Below are positions 13,337 through 23,699 of a stretch of 64,000 nt of DNA, piece by piece. Below the pieces are notes generated by a model. That model did no database searches and was not told the origin of the DNA. It saw only the letters and a list, made by a program, of their open reading frames with translations. The position numbers were made by a program, and so were the translations under genes. The DNA lies in contig WPIO01000022.1 of the NCBI GenBank assembly GCA_009760855.2, forward strand, positions 3,111,001 to 3,175,000, in the 5' to 3' direction. The number at the start of each line of letters is the position of its first letter. Positions within the stretch are counted from its first letter, which is position 1. Origin of the DNA: Cristatella mucedo (Eukaryota; Bryozoa; Phylactolaemata; Cristatellidae).

Positions 13337-16300
13337 ACACACACACACACGTACAGGCATATCATAATTTATCTACTATTGAAATGTATTTCCGAATTTA
13401 TAATGACCTCTTACGACTATTGATTCAGTGTCCTTAAAAGCCAAAAAATATTTGCAGCTTCCTTTGACATCTACCATTGCTATAGCAGTTGCTGGGCAGA
13501 CACCCTGCAGCACCACAATTCACTCAAGTTGCTCTGGATATGAAAGGAGTAGCTCAAAAGGATCGCTACAACTAAGAAAGGCAATAGAAAGTAAGCTCAG
13601 CAAGATACATGGCGCAAAAGGGCATGTGTATGCTCTCTCTGTCTGTCTCCTCTCTCTATCTCTCTCTGTGTCTCTCTCTCTCCCCTCTCTCGCCCCTCTC
13701 TCTCATAGGAAATGTAAAACCATGCTGCTTACATCAGAGTTTACTAGCATGATCTTACACCGTGAGACACGACGAGCCAAGAACAAAGACATAAAGCTAA
13801 TCGTTGCAAAAGCAACAGTCGGCAGTAGACCCTGGTCTGCAAGCACGACTGAAAAGTCAAGGCACTAATTCGATGATAAGATATCTAACCAGAGACAGAG
13901 CATGGCAGACGAGTGGTCGTTCTTTTGGCCACCACTGAGATCCTCTTTGTGCCTGGGGTGCCAGAAGCTCACACATTTGCTGGGATAGCAAGAGGGATAG
14001 CAACTTGAGTAGTGCTTGACTGGCTTGTCTCGAAGCTTCTTCTTTGCAGGCATTCCAACAAGTCTCTAGTTCAAGTTCTGCAGCTTGCTGCCGGCCGTTC
14101 TGCGGCTTGCAATGACATGCATGGATCTCTTCATTGATCTCTTCAGCTATGGGGGAGAGGTGGGGGTATTTTGGGTGCCCGATCGGTCTAAATAATTGGA
14201 CCAAGCATAGATCGATGAGGTATCCCACGCTTTTTTAAATACTCCTCAGATGACTGAAAGATGCTCGTTGACATCAGCGCTCTGAAATCTCCTACTGAAA
14301 TAGGACCTTAATCAGAGGTGGAGCCACGGGGCAGGGGTTGTGCCTACCTATGATAAAATTATGTTTTGCTTTCACTTGATGAGCAACCGCCGAGTTCGTG
14401 TCGAATAAACACGGTGATTGGGGGTTTTAGTTTTTCATTTCTTTTGGGTCTTGCCCCCTACAGACAAATCTTTTGGGTCTTGCCCCCTAGATGAAAATCC
14501 TGACTCAGCCTCTGACCTATACCATTGCCGTGCCGTGCCAGTGACGCCTAGACGAGATGACAGGTGCTCAAGAAGGACTTGGCGATCAATAGTATCCAAC
14601 TGCTTATCATGGTGGTCACGACAGTTTATTTTCAGGTACTCTAGAATTGAGAGGCGAAGTCGGACATCTCATCTGAGGCCAGTGATCTCACAATACAGTA
14701 CAACTTACAATATGCAATATGCCAGTAACATATTTAACCGATAAGGATCAAATGGTTGTTACACTAAAGCCACTCAAGGCCCAAGCTGGTTGTGGCAATC
14801 GCTAGTCAATAGTTTTCCAATTGTTGCAGCAACGAGAAAGCAAGAAGCATAGCTGAAGCCAAGAACAGTCGAGGACGAAAATATAAAAATACGTGAAAGT
14901 GAAGGGCGTTCTCTGAGGATGCTACATCAAATGCATTATTATTATTAGTTTAAAATCATTTACTAAAGCCCTGGTGCCACATGTGCTAAAAATTAAGTAA
15001 CAGCAGATTGTAGGAAAAACATGCTCAGTGACCTTCTGATCTCGATCCCTTCTTGCCTGAAGTCACTTATTAACTCCTCCACCATGGAGCCCAGAAGACA
15101 TACATACCCTTCAACTGTCTCAACAAGGGCACTTTGACAGGAGATTAACACTGCTCATCGTTTCCTACCGATGTTAAATATTGCAAGCCACGAGGACCAC
15201 TTTAACGCTGGCACGCTGGAACGCTGGCACGCACAGTGACTTGACTGCCGGTGGCAGGCTGTGCATGCGGCAGGGGTGGCCAGCAGAACTGCAGCTGAAA
15301 GGTCGGGCTTGCTTGCGTGGCATCGCGTTGCCTGGGAGCAACCAGAGGAGCAACCAGAGGAGCAACCAGGGGAGCAACCAGGAACAACCAAACTCGAGCA
15401 TCCCTGGAAGGAGGCGCCTCGAGGCTGGAAGGTGCCGCTTGCTCGGTGCGCGGTCGTGAGCTGGCTGCTGCTGCTGCTAAGTTACAGTGCAACAGGCAAC
15501 GAGCTGCTGGCGACAATATGGTGGCGATTCATGGCGCCCTTCCCACTTCCGACCCTTGTAGAGCGACAATTGATGTACAGGATGAACGTGATGTGCAGGA
15601 AAATGCATGCTCAGAGGAGCTGATCTACTGGTTATCATTCGAACTCGAACGGCTCCACTTTTGCAATGCCTCTCCTCAGCCTCCTCCATGTGACCCCAGT
15701 CACTAAAAAGAATTCAAATAAATAAATAGGTACTAGCTGATTTAGCAGCCTCTTTGTATAATGACAGGAGAGCCTCTACGGTTGTCACTGCCACTTGCAG
15801 CAGCAATAAAGGATCGCCCACCAAAGGAATCGAACCCACGACTTTGGGACCGAGGTCGTGAAAAGCAACCTAGTGTGCCATCGTGTTGCACTAATAGGTA
15901 ATCTCTGTGAAGGCGCTTGCACCACGAGAGACTGCCGAGGTGGTTTGGTCCAGTGGTAAAGGTGCTCGCCCCGACCAAGGTCTGGCTAAAGTTGTGGGCT
16001 CGAGCCCCGAGGCATACGTGAAGTGCCTGAATAGAGATTAAGTTATCTTGGGGCGCTATACAAATGATATATATATACATATATATATATATATATGCTC
16101 ATCTAGTCCAAACTTATAAATAAAACCAAAGTGCTCATATCGTTCTCCATATGTTGATAGTGGGTATAACGACATCTAAACCATCAGTCGGGTTTTCACG
16201 GGCTCCAAAACCCTAAGGGCCATCGTAGCACTAGAGACTAAGCAGAGTATGTCAAGACAGCCGACAGTAGTTGAGCCCACGACCTCAAAAGAGCAGGGGT

Positions 16301-18129
16301 GAAAGTCCTAACTCGTCCATTTAAACAGTAGCTGGGCATCAATTTTCACGACTGCTGTACCACAGAGGAAGTTTACATAGCATTTGTTTGTAACCGGAGA
16401 AGCTGCAGCAGCTTTCTCTGTTGCAGATTTTTTCTTCGACCTTTATAGGACCCCGGTCATTCAAGGCTGTGAGCAGCAGCCTTCAAACAGTCGCTCAGCA
16501 TGTGGCCTGCCGAGCCACGCACAGAGCAGCTGGCGGTTCACAAGAGTTGCAGGCATAGTTTAAAGTAATAATAATAATAAAACTAGGACATTTATAAAAC
16601 ACTCAAAATCTCGAGGGAGCACAGTTCCAATGCATTTTCATCGAAGTCCCTCATAATAATCTTGCCCATTTGAATGGATTGCTAGTCCGGAAGTGTGATA
16701 CATTTCCTTGCATCATACAGCAGTGCTAACGGGTCAAAGGTACTATTGGCTTGCCACAGGGCCGGAGCAATTTCACTGTCACCACAACCACACAGCTGTA
16801 AAAACAAAGTCTTCAGTCAGCGTGGTACAGAGAACGATTCAAAAGAAACTTTCAGCTGTACCGAAGGACGGAGACGCATCAGGATGAGATGGCCAATTCC
16901 CATACCCCATAAAGCGCCCAGCTCAGGCTTTCAGCGAGCCAAGTACACGGGTACAAAATTCAAAAGCCCTTCTGGAAGTCCACACTAAAAAATAAACACA
17001 CACAAAATGCAATACATTTGGCAGAGATTCTGAAATAATGCTATTGTACACTACTCGGATAGCTAGCAGAGGCAACCGAAGCATGCAGAAGCAGCACGCT
17101 CACTCAAAGCTGGTAACAAGCGACGATGGGTAGAGCATTTGCTGCTCGAATTGAGCGGCTCAGCTTTAGCGGCGGCTAGCCGATGATGGTAAACCACCGA
17201 ATCCTTCACATGGCCCAACCCCCCACCTCCCCAGGAGAGGGGATGGAAGGGTAGCAGGCCAGGAAAGCAAGGGCCAGAGAAGCAGCCGAAATCTGGTCGG
17301 GGCAGAGATCCATGGAGTGGTCCATCCGGTATGCTGAATTGGTTGCTCCCTTTCTTTTAAGGATGCCACAACGACGATCAGCTTGGACAGAGCGTGCAGG
17401 GAAGCTGGGTGTGGAGGCAGTGGTACGAGGTGGCAGCAGCGGCAGAGCCAGAGCTCTGAGCAGCCGTGCCTGGCAGGCCAGACCGTGTACCTCCAAAGCT
17501 TCGAAATGCTTCTGAGCAAGGTGGTTTATGTAGTCGTCACCGTGGGTGGCGCTAAGATTCGATATGGCCGTCTCCATCTCACTCGTCTGCCTGTAGACAA
17601 AAGTAAATAAAAAAGGTGAAGAGCAGCTGACTCAACAGCCTCATTAATATATAGCCGCAGAGAAGCCGAAGCGGTCGTCACTGCTGCACTAGACCGTGAC
17701 AGCCCAGGAGGTCAGGTGCTTGCTCGCTCACGACCGAGGTCGTGGGTTCGAATCCTGCAGCTGGGCAATCCTTTATTGCCAACTGCAAGCAAAAATACGC
17801 GATAACGCTCTTCTGCTGCTTTACAAATGAGGCTGTTACATCAGCTTAAGAGCGATCTTCCTTTGCTTTACTGCTTGCAGCAAGCAACCAAGAATTGTCC
17901 GCTTCAGGCAGGAGTAGCTCGAATCCACGACCTGGGCAGCGAAGCGCGAGCAGGGCCTTGTACCTAGAGCTAAACCCACGGGGGAAGGCAAGCCACCGCT
18001 TGAGCACAGCAGTCAGGCAATGACGTAGCTGTGCCCCCCCCCCCCCCCGTTGCTGCTACTACTACGATCGATGGGCCGCGCTTCCGCAAGAAGGCGATGG
18101 CTCGCTTCCGCAGCAACCCAGGCCAGTGG

Positions 18130-18162
<33 letters not shown>

Positions 18163-21100
18163 GTCGAACAGAGGAGGCTGCGCGGTTCGTTACCTGTCGC
18201 CAAAGGATTGCTCGTGGGCTTGGCCTTGCACGCTTGCCTGCAGTGGATGCTACCGGGCAAGCATTACGGCCTAATATCCTAGTTCTAGTCTTAGCGACGG
18301 AGGCTGCAGTACGGCGGCCGTATTCCTTCTGCGGCAGCTGCACGCCTGGAAGCCGAGGGCAAGGCGACCCGAGTTTGGCTCTTATTGTGTCTGCAGCATT
18401 CGATGAAGGACACACTGAGACTCGGCTGCTACGGCATCAACCAAAGCCAGGTGCAAAACCTGCAGGCCGCCCGGGCTCGATTCTGTTACCCGGCAGCTCA
18501 TGAACCAGTCAAATGGCAAGACAGAAGCACACAAGAAAAATAGGAAAGAATTGGGACACTAGGGAATTGCACAAGACACACGGCAGACAGAAAGCGCTAG
18601 CTGCAAGACCAGGCGCCACAGTCAGTTCCATTGCAAGATCTTTTTGTTCCTGCTAGTAGGACTAGAATACTAGCTGATTTAACAGCATCTGTTGTATAGC
18701 GACAGAAGAGCCTTTACGGCTATCACCATCGCTTGCAGTGGGCATTAAAGGATCGCCCACTGCAGGAATCGGACCCACGAGCCGAGGTCGTGAAAAGCTA
18801 GTGGGCCATTACGGCTCACCGAGGCAAAGCATCTCATCTTTCTGTTGGAGGCTGGGAATACGGATCTGTACCTAGGCGCTTTTGCTATGTGCACACGCAA
18901 GTCTTAAACAATTTCAAAAATACAAGGCTGCCGTGAAACAAAAAAGCACCACAAAACAGCTAGACGGCTTTTTGTGGTTTTACAAGAGAAGGACACTCCG
19001 CCTAAGCCTCAGGAGTTGCAGCAGCAGCAGCACGAAGAATGCAGCAGCAGCAGCAGAAGCAGCAGCAGCGCCCCTAGTGCGGGTGGCGAGAGGTCGACAC
19101 CACTTCCCCTCACAAAGCTTTTGAGTTCAGCATTCTTAAGCATTCCCAGTGCATTCACCGACGTGGGCGCACTGCCAAAATTTACATTAGCAACGTATGC
19201 TCAACCAAGCTTTTGGGACTGAGCCTCTTGCACTACAAAAAATCCAGAGTGTACAAAAGGTCCAGAATGTACGTTAATTTGCATGTGAAGGTAATGTACA
19301 GGGTTCGGCCGGCGACGAAGGGTTAAGTCTCTTGACTGGTAAAGGAGAGAATGGAGTTCTTGCTTGGTCGAACTCACAATGAGATTCCTGATTCCCCTTC
19401 CCCCTGCAGTCCAGCTCAGCACCTATAATTACCAGTCTGAGAACCAGAAATGCAGACCTGAGAGCTACAACTAAAATTCACTGTAGTATTATTCGAATTT
19501 TTTCTGCACTAGTCACTCGGCAGTTACCATTACACTCCGGCATTAGCTTAACATTTTTTTTATTCAGGTCAGAATTTCAACAGAGAGTGCACGGTGTAAG
19601 ATTGCATGTGCAATGTCAGCTTCTGGCACTGCACGTGACTGGCTGCCAGTCTGGGAGTAAGCAATAGCCTAAGCGAAGTCACACGATACCTGGACCTATT
19701 TTGTCTTTCGAAACCTCACTCTAAATTGATTTCGAGAGTACAGCTGCAAGCAGCCTTGTAGAGCTATTGCTGCACATCCAGAAACTGGGGAGAGAGTGGC
19801 CGTTGGAACACACTCAAGTTTCCTAACACAAAGGAATTACTTGCCAAGTGAGCTAATGCAACTCCAACATAAATACAGCCATGCCCCGACAATGAAGCAA
19901 ACAAAACTCCCTTTAACAGGCAAGACGGCAGAGTGTGGCACCACCGGATTGGTGGAAGGGCATGCCTTCCAGAATAGGTGCTGGGCATGCTTTGAACAGT
20001 GTTACGTTTACAAATGCTTTTAAAAAGTTAAATTTCGTGCCAAACTGCTTGGCTGGTAACGCATAGCATTCCCTCAAATTGAATTGGAACTCCTTCACGG
20101 TATCACGTGGCACACTAGGCAGCAAAGGTCAGCTTGACTTCAAGATGGCCCACCTGAGGACATGGCACGACACAGCTCGACATCTTCAACAGCCGATAGG
20201 TAAGCCTTGCTTTGGGTAGCGTGAACGCAGCATGTATGTATCTCCGTCAGTAACTCCACAAAGTCATAAAGACCATGTGGGTGTTACGCAGGAGAGTTTT
20301 GTATAGCGCACTCACAGCCTAAGCGGCTTTCGGTACACATTCGGTAGCCAATAGACTTTGTCTCACGCAACAAAGAAAAAGTGGGAAGCATAGCAGAGTT
20401 AGGAGAGCAGTTGAGGTAGTGAGTAGCATAGAAGTAGCAGTTCAGGACCGCTGAAAAAGATGTGCCATAGTCGGCAGTTGGAGAGTAGATGTCGTTGCAA
20501 GCAAAGTACCCAGTCGTCGAACAATTTTAGAGTGCCCCGTGATATGAAGAGAGTGCTTGGTATTAGACTGTTCCGGTGTCGACTCGACTTGCGGGTCAGT
20601 TTGGCACCACAGGGGTGAGTGGGCTTCATAGTGGGCTGAACATTCAAACTTGACAAAGGGCACAAGCTACGAGCATAAGTCAGCCACGTTGTCCTTGAGA
20701 GCCAAAGATTCCTGCTGCTATGATTATACAGGTGACTATTGCCGAAACTAAAGCATGTGGCTAGTCAATGCAAAGACTCGTTTAACACCGGCATGTGGCT
20801 AGTCAATGCAAAGACTCGTTTAACACCGGAGGTGTTTATAACTTATTAGGAACTAGTAGACACACTTCACAGCTAGACTGAGTTCAAAGTGGGTTTCGCT
20901 AGCCTCCATCCGTGTGATTATACAACTATCTGCAGCTCATGGATATTTGGTTGCGGGTTCGTGAATATCTAAATTATGATATTCCTATTAGGCATGGATG
21001 CAGTGTACTGCTGTGCTACGCTTGGGTGCTTGCATAAGAAACTGCCTTCCACTTTGCTTTCACATGCACGGCAATGTCAACATGGTCCCATTTCCCAAAG

Positions 21101-22887
21101 TGCCATAGACACACACTGTACTCGTATTTAGTTTATGCGCCAGGCACAAATGCATTCACCAGCGAGGTCGGTGGGGGCAGTACGGCCACACCACATAGCT
21201 CCAAGAAGGTTTGAAAGGGACAGCATGCAAGGGTATTAGGCAAACCTTCGCTCCATATCAGCCATCGTGAGATCTCTGGAAGACAGAAGCTCCCCCATTG
21301 CGTGTGCATAGCAGTGTTCCAGTCGGAGAAGAACATCGAGAGCGCGCGAGTGGATCAGCTCGTGAAACAGCTCCGGGAGCTGGCGCGGCTGCTGGGCTGA
21401 ATCGTCTACGGGACAAGGCATCCCATGTGAAAGGTTTTCCACTTCCTGTAGAAAGAAGAGATGCACAAGTTTCAAAGAAACATTCCTTGTTAACAGACGA
21501 GCATCGATGCAGAAGTTTAACATTGCCAGCACAGAAGGGTGCATACCACGGCTTACCTCTTCATAGGCCCGAGACCAGCCCCTAGCCACTTGGCCAAGAT
21601 CAAGGCTGCTACTACCAAGTCTCTGCAAGCAATGCTGAGATCTTTCGGCATGGAAGCTTTCAACTTCTGCAGCAACAAATTGCTCCACGTGCTCCTTCAG
21701 TCCTGCAGCCAATGTGTAAGCGAACTGTGTCGACTTCAAGGCTTAGCAACAACCGTATGCAGACCAATGTACTCGATTGCTCTATAGCCTGAAGACAAAC
21801 GAAATGGGGATGACCAAGCAGCAGGTACTCATTTTCAGGTCTCATTGAGAGATTTAGGGTTGAAATGACGACAAGTGGAAGCAGCTTTCTTATGTAAACC
21901 ATAGAAAAACATCTGGACATAGTTGACTTACGATCATACTATCCCAGCAGCAACCGGTCGCCCACTGGAGACATTCCTTGAATTTTGAAAGCCTCCCTTG
22001 CCTAATAGCAATATACTATTGCTTGCTGGCCTACCGGCATGTGCAATCAGGTGCATGAAGCTGGTGCAAAACTCTGCAGCAAGGCTTGTCTGTCGTGAGT
22101 ATTGCAGTTGCCATATCGCACAACTTCTTGCCGACCTGCACTGTCTACCAGTCAAGCAACGCATCGACTTAAAAAGGATTTGTCGCTCACTTTTAGGTCA
22201 ATTCATTCTTTGGTTCCAGCCTATCTCTCAGATCTACTCCCCCACCAGGCCAAGCGTCGTACCACCCACTTTTCGGAATCTAACAGTTTACCAATACCTC
22301 GTACAAACCTCAAATCCTTTGGAGACCATGCAGTTAGTTCGTATGCTCCCAAAGCCTGGAACTCACTCCAGACTTGCGTCTCAACATCCCCTGACTTGAC
22401 CACATTTAAAAAGAAAACGCACCTATTTAGAAAAGCATTTAGTGGGTCCCTGTGATTCGTCCTTTAAGTGCTTATGCGTGCTGACATTGTACATGCTACC
22501 ACTAACCGTACTTGCATGCTGACCTGTTCATGTCACCCCTAACCATGTTATTCATTTTGTTTATCAAGCATGACACCACTTGCCATTAAATCGCATTTTC
22601 CTTTGCATCAAATGTAAACAGCCTAGAAAGAGATTGAGTTCTCTGAAGGCGCTTTATCAAGTGTATTATTATTTACTCCAGCAAGCCCTTACTTAGATGC
22701 CGATTGACAAAGAAATGCTGCCGGACTTACTCGACTCGATGAAGCATGGTATGTTGAATACGGAGATTAATCTTCCCACATAATCATCCAGAGTAAATGG
22801 CATAGGTATGGGTACCTTTGCCAATAGAGTATTCTTTGTCCCCTGACATTCATATACAAATGTACACTCTCTAATCCCGTCAGGCAT
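2304..22887 (-). CDS. C12orf4: C12orf4 homolog (DUF2362 family), spliced, nine exons found, C-terminus missing
   Basis: In mammals this protein is a subunit (Fy-4) of the five-part FERRY complex, which binds active Rab5 on early endosomes and carries mRNAs; that role is knowledge of the family, not read here. Nine minus-strand exons with GT-AG borders join in consistent phases to 421 codons. Signature stretches line up in order with the human protein: [15 protein letters not shown] with [58 protein letters not shown] with GLVLLVD, and [11 protein letters not shown]. The start ATG at 22887 lies close to where the human N-terminus begins; a splice acceptor at 22904 suggests an upstream 5' UTR exon or a few more N-terminal residues. 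The human protein is about 550 residues, so roughly the last 150 are unaccounted for and may lie left of the window. Introns carry LINE, SINE and MITE insertions. The identity is firm; the final exon border is not. Confidence 0.88.
2698..2819 (-). CDS. C12orf4: C12orf4 homolog, exon 8
   Basis: Encodes [32 protein letters not shown]. The donor is taken as GTTGGT at 2697, which gives phase 1 and continues as R-E-F-A in exon 9. The stronger GTAAAG at 2693 would create a stop at the junction. Confidence 0.83.
2919..2988 (-). CDS. C12orf4: C12orf4 homolog, exon 7
   Basis: Acceptor TTTTTAATTGCAG ends at 2989. Encodes [20 protein letters not shown], in the same order as the human protein. Phase 1 in, phase 2 out. 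A 7.3 kb intron with LINE and SINE copies precedes it. Confidence 0.88.
3186..3270 (-). repeat. tRNA-derived SINE, family 2 (partial)
   Basis: Reverse complement of the family-2 unit at 15935-16060: GGCTGGAGCCC B-box region, the GACCAAGGTCTGGC block, and the AAGTT tail. Confidence 0.65.
3340..3508 (+). repeat. 85-bp tandem duplication
   Basis: The block starting TTGAATGACTGTGCAAAG at 3347 recurs at 3432 with almost no change, ending both times in GAGCCAGTCACCACT. Confidence 0.85.
3755..4460 (+). mobile_element. LINE family A, 3' end fragment
   Basis: Carries the 3' coding end (text equivalent to [14 protein letters not shown] and NLKSFGDR) and the family's 3' tail: AAAGCGCCTAGAAAG, GAGTTCTCTGAGGG, then ATT repeats. 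About 200 nt near 3880-4075 interrupt it and appear to be a nested insertion. Confidence 0.75.
4500..4665. repeat. CA/CG-type and TA microsatellites
   Basis: A mixed (CA)n/(CG)n tract at 4515-4556, then (TA)n at 4624-4661. Confidence 0.9.
7038..7150 (-). repeat. tRNA-derived SINE, family 2 (diverged)
   Basis: The reverse strand keeps the B-box-like region (GGTTCGAGTCC on the forward strand near 7101) and the tail AGAACTTGTTCTC; flanked by a LINE A tail at 7160-7235. Confidence 0.5.
8681..8726. promoter_or_regulatory. perfect 46-bp palindrome with two CACGTG E-boxes
   Basis: 8681-8703 is the exact reverse complement of 8704-8726, centred on GTGCAC. Each arm contains CACGTG (8694-8699, 8708-8713). 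Further CACGTG copies lie at 8277-8282, 8791-8796 and 8820-8825. CACGTG is the core site for bHLH-type factors; function here is inference. Confidence 0.6.
9434..10015 (-). mobile_element. LINE family A, 3' end
   Basis: A 94-codon open stretch at 9673-9954 encodes [19 protein letters not shown] and [16 protein letters not shown], the C-terminus of a CR1/L2-like reverse transcriptase ORF. The 3' tail and ATT repeats lie at 9434-9520. It sits in intron 6 of the C12orf4 homolog. Confidence 0.85.
10279..10394 (-). CDS. C12orf4: C12orf4 homolog, exon 6
   Basis: Acceptor TTGTATCGCAG ends at 10395; donor GTGCGTAC starts at 10278. Encodes [13 protein letters not shown] and ends in the nearly invariant LEESFTIHL. 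Phase 2 in, phase 1 out. Confidence 0.88.
10631..10737 (-). CDS. C12orf4: C12orf4 homolog, exon 5
   Basis: Encodes [17 protein letters not shown] then [12 protein letters not shown], matching human KQEYQEWVIKL. Donor GTACGT starts at 10630; phase 0 in, phase 2 out. The preceding intron is 6.7 kb. Confidence 0.83.
10990..11500 (-). pseudogene. coding-like island in three successive frames, unidentified
   Basis: On the minus strand three overlapping frames each hold a natural-looking stretch in turn: [19 protein letters not shown], then [20 protein letters not shown], then [19 protein letters not shown]. This is what one ORF broken by frameshifts, or short exons in different phases, would look like. 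It does not match C12orf4. No family recognised. Confidence 0.35.
11524..11610 (+). mobile_element. LINE family A, isolated 3' tail
   Basis: Only the conserved end is present: TTTGCAGCAATTGTAAAGCG, the GAGTTCCCTGAGGGCG block and ATT repeats. Confidence 0.75.
11611..13260. other. no gene recognised (large intron of the C12orf4 homolog)
   Basis: Open frames of 70-117 codons occur on both strands without splice support or recognisable motifs. The composition is unusual, with recurrent AGAGG and CTTAAGC words. Nothing assignable. Confidence 0.5.
13265..13705. repeat. (CA)n and (TC)n microsatellites
   Basis: A long (CA)n tract at 13298-13350 and a (TC)n-rich tract at 13635-13705, inside an intron. 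Confidence 0.9.
14240..14620 (-). mobile_element. decayed LINE fragment interrupted by the MITE
   Basis: The flanks of the MITE resemble 41130-41270, which belongs to the minus-strand LINE in the TNRC6 intron (shared TCCCACTGAGATAGG-like and TTTGTGATCAATAGT-like words). Confidence 0.4.
14313..14514 (+). mobile_element. hAT-like MITE candidate (202 bp)
   Basis: Terminal inverted repeats CAGAGGTGGAGCC (14313-14325) and, inverted, CAGAGGCTGAGTC (14502-14514) start with CAGAGG as in hAT elements. Flanks ACCTTAAT and ACCTATAC could be a diverged 8-bp target duplication. Inside, TTTTGGGTCTTGCCCCCTA occurs twice. It interrupts a LINE A-like minus-strand fragment. Confidence 0.5.
15330..15395. repeat. 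15-bp tandem repeat
   Basis: GGAGCAACCAGAG-type units repeat about four times. Confidence 0.75.
15715..15890 (-). repeat. tRNA-derived SINE, family 1
   Basis: Contains TACTAGCTGATTTAGCAGCC, the GGATCGCCCAC block and the B box as AATCGAACCC. Preceded by an AAATAAAT tail. Confidence 0.75.
15935..16060 (+). repeat. tRNA-derived SINE, family 2 (best copy)
   Basis: A-box-like TGGTCCAGTGGTAAAGG, B-box-like GGGCTCGAGCCCC, then AGAGATTAAGTT and GGGGCGCTATACAAATG, which parallel the LINE A 3' end. A (TA)n tract follows at 16063-16097. Confidence 0.75.
17491..17590 (-). CDS. C12orf4: C12orf4 homolog, exon 4
   Basis: Acceptor TTTTGTCTACAG ends at 17591; donor GTACAC starts at 17490. Encodes METAISNLS and [13 protein letters not shown], aligning with the human MEKVMQEL and LAAQHFES stretches. 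Phase 2 in, phase 0 out. A 3.6 kb intron separates it from exon 3. Confidence 0.84.
17690..17850 (+). repeat. tRNA-derived SINE, family 1 (plus orientation)
   Basis: GTCGTGGGTTCGAATCCTGC (B box, 17740-17758), GCAATCCTTTATTG and an end GAGGCTGTTACATCAGCT. Confidence 0.7.
18036..18163. repeat. two poly-C tracts
   Basis: C runs at 18033-18048 and about 18139-18162. Such runs are prone to length errors, so frames across them are unreliable. Confidence 0.8.
18670..18810 (-). repeat. tRNA-derived SINE, family 1
   Basis: Contains TAGCTGATTTAACAGC, GGATCGCCCACTGCAGG and the ACCCACGAGCCGAGGTCGTG block. Confidence 0.7.
19015..19075. repeat. CAG-rich trinucleotide tract
   Basis: Interrupted CAG repeats with GAA and AAG variants, in an intron of the C12orf4 homolog. 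Confidence 0.8.
20234..20690 (-). mobile_element. LINE family B, 3' end
   Basis: The reverse strand reproduces the last about 400 nt of the LINE at 49833-51232, including the shared blocks GCTACCGAATGTGTACCG and ACGGAGATACAT at its end. Confidence 0.75.
20753..20828 (+). repeat. 38-bp tandem duplication
   Basis: GCATGTGGCTAGTCAATGC and the following nucleotides are repeated exactly, at 20753 and 20791. Confidence 0.9.
21246..21445 (-). CDS. C12orf4: C12orf4 homolog, exon 3
   Basis: Acceptor TTTCTACAG ends at 21446. Encodes the conserved [20 protein letters not shown] block and ends at MERR with donor GTTTGC; phase 0 in, phase 2 out. Confidence 0.87.
21557..21702 (-). CDS. C12orf4: C12orf4 homolog, exon 2
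   Basis: Acceptor GGCTGCAG ends at 21703 and donor GTAAGC starts at 21556. Encodes [16 protein letters not shown] and a segment ending RGWSRAYEE, matching the human stretch that ends in WAKAYAE. Phase 1 in, phase 0 out. Intron 1 holds a plus-strand LINE. Confidence 0.85.
21985..22675 (+). mobile_element. LINE family A, 3' end
   Basis: Encodes [19 protein letters not shown] and [16 protein letters not shown], followed by the conserved tail to ATT repeats at 22675. Frameshifts break the ORF. It lies in intron 1 of the C12orf4 homolog. Confidence 0.85.
22731..22887 (-). CDS. C12orf4: C12orf4 homolog, exon 1 (first coding exon found)
   Basis: Encodes [17 protein letters not shown] through [10 protein letters not shown]. 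Acceptor TTTTCAG ends at 22904, 16 nt before the ATG, and the frame is open across that interval. Donor GTAAGTC starts at 22730; the exon ends in phase 1. Confidence 0.82.
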
Positions 22888-23699
22888 GGCGTCCTTAGCA
22901 ACTCTGAAAACAAGTCATGTCATGCTGCTATTTACTTTTAGATAGTTGCAATGGCAAATACACAGGTGACAGTGCGCATGTGCGACAGGTATTACTAGCC
23001 GCGCGCACATTATTCCCGTTAATAGCCAGCGAGCTGACTCAAGGGCTAATAGCATGACCATATAAAATTAGTTACTTCAGTTATTCCAGCTAGTCTCCAG
23101 TAGGTGCAAAAGCTCTATATTCATACACAAAAAAGAACGGGCTGAAGTTCACGAAGAGAGGAGCTCACCACCAACTTAGGGTCAAATGGTCACTATACTG
23201 TGGAAAAATTAACATCCGGCGTCACTCCCATCCTCACCTGCCCAAGTTGCAGACGGATCATGTTCTCTCTACACGTGTCAATTCGCGATCAAGATTCTTA
23301 CTCGGATTGCAAAACCAAGATGCTCTCCAAAACTAAAAAAATAGCTTCCACTCCCCTTCTGCTCAATCCCCCATATGAGCTTCCTATACTGATGGAATGC
23401 TCCACCGTTAATGCTGGCCAGTATTCCAGCTGAGCTTGCTCCTTTGACAGAGCACGATCCATACCATTGCCCAGATACCCTTTGTTGGCTGAAGATGTTA
23501 AGCAAGCAAGGACTATCGAGTGAAAGGTTGAAAAAGCATATATCACATGATCAAAACTGGCTGTCCACATCCATTTACATTTACATTCATTTAAAATGTA
23601 ATACAAGATCTATTTTGAAAGATTTCAGAGCATAGATATCCGAGGCTAATCGTCATGAGATGAGCCTTTAAAGACTTACATTAAATTAGGAGTAACCCC

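Noticed and set aside
15155-15706. Overlapping ORFs of 75-129 codons on both strands
   Set aside because: They arise from the 15-bp tandem repeat and GC-rich context; no homology or splice logic.
21298-21787. Plus-strand ORFs of 82-95 codons
   Set aside because: Antisense shadows of C12orf4 exons 2 and 3.
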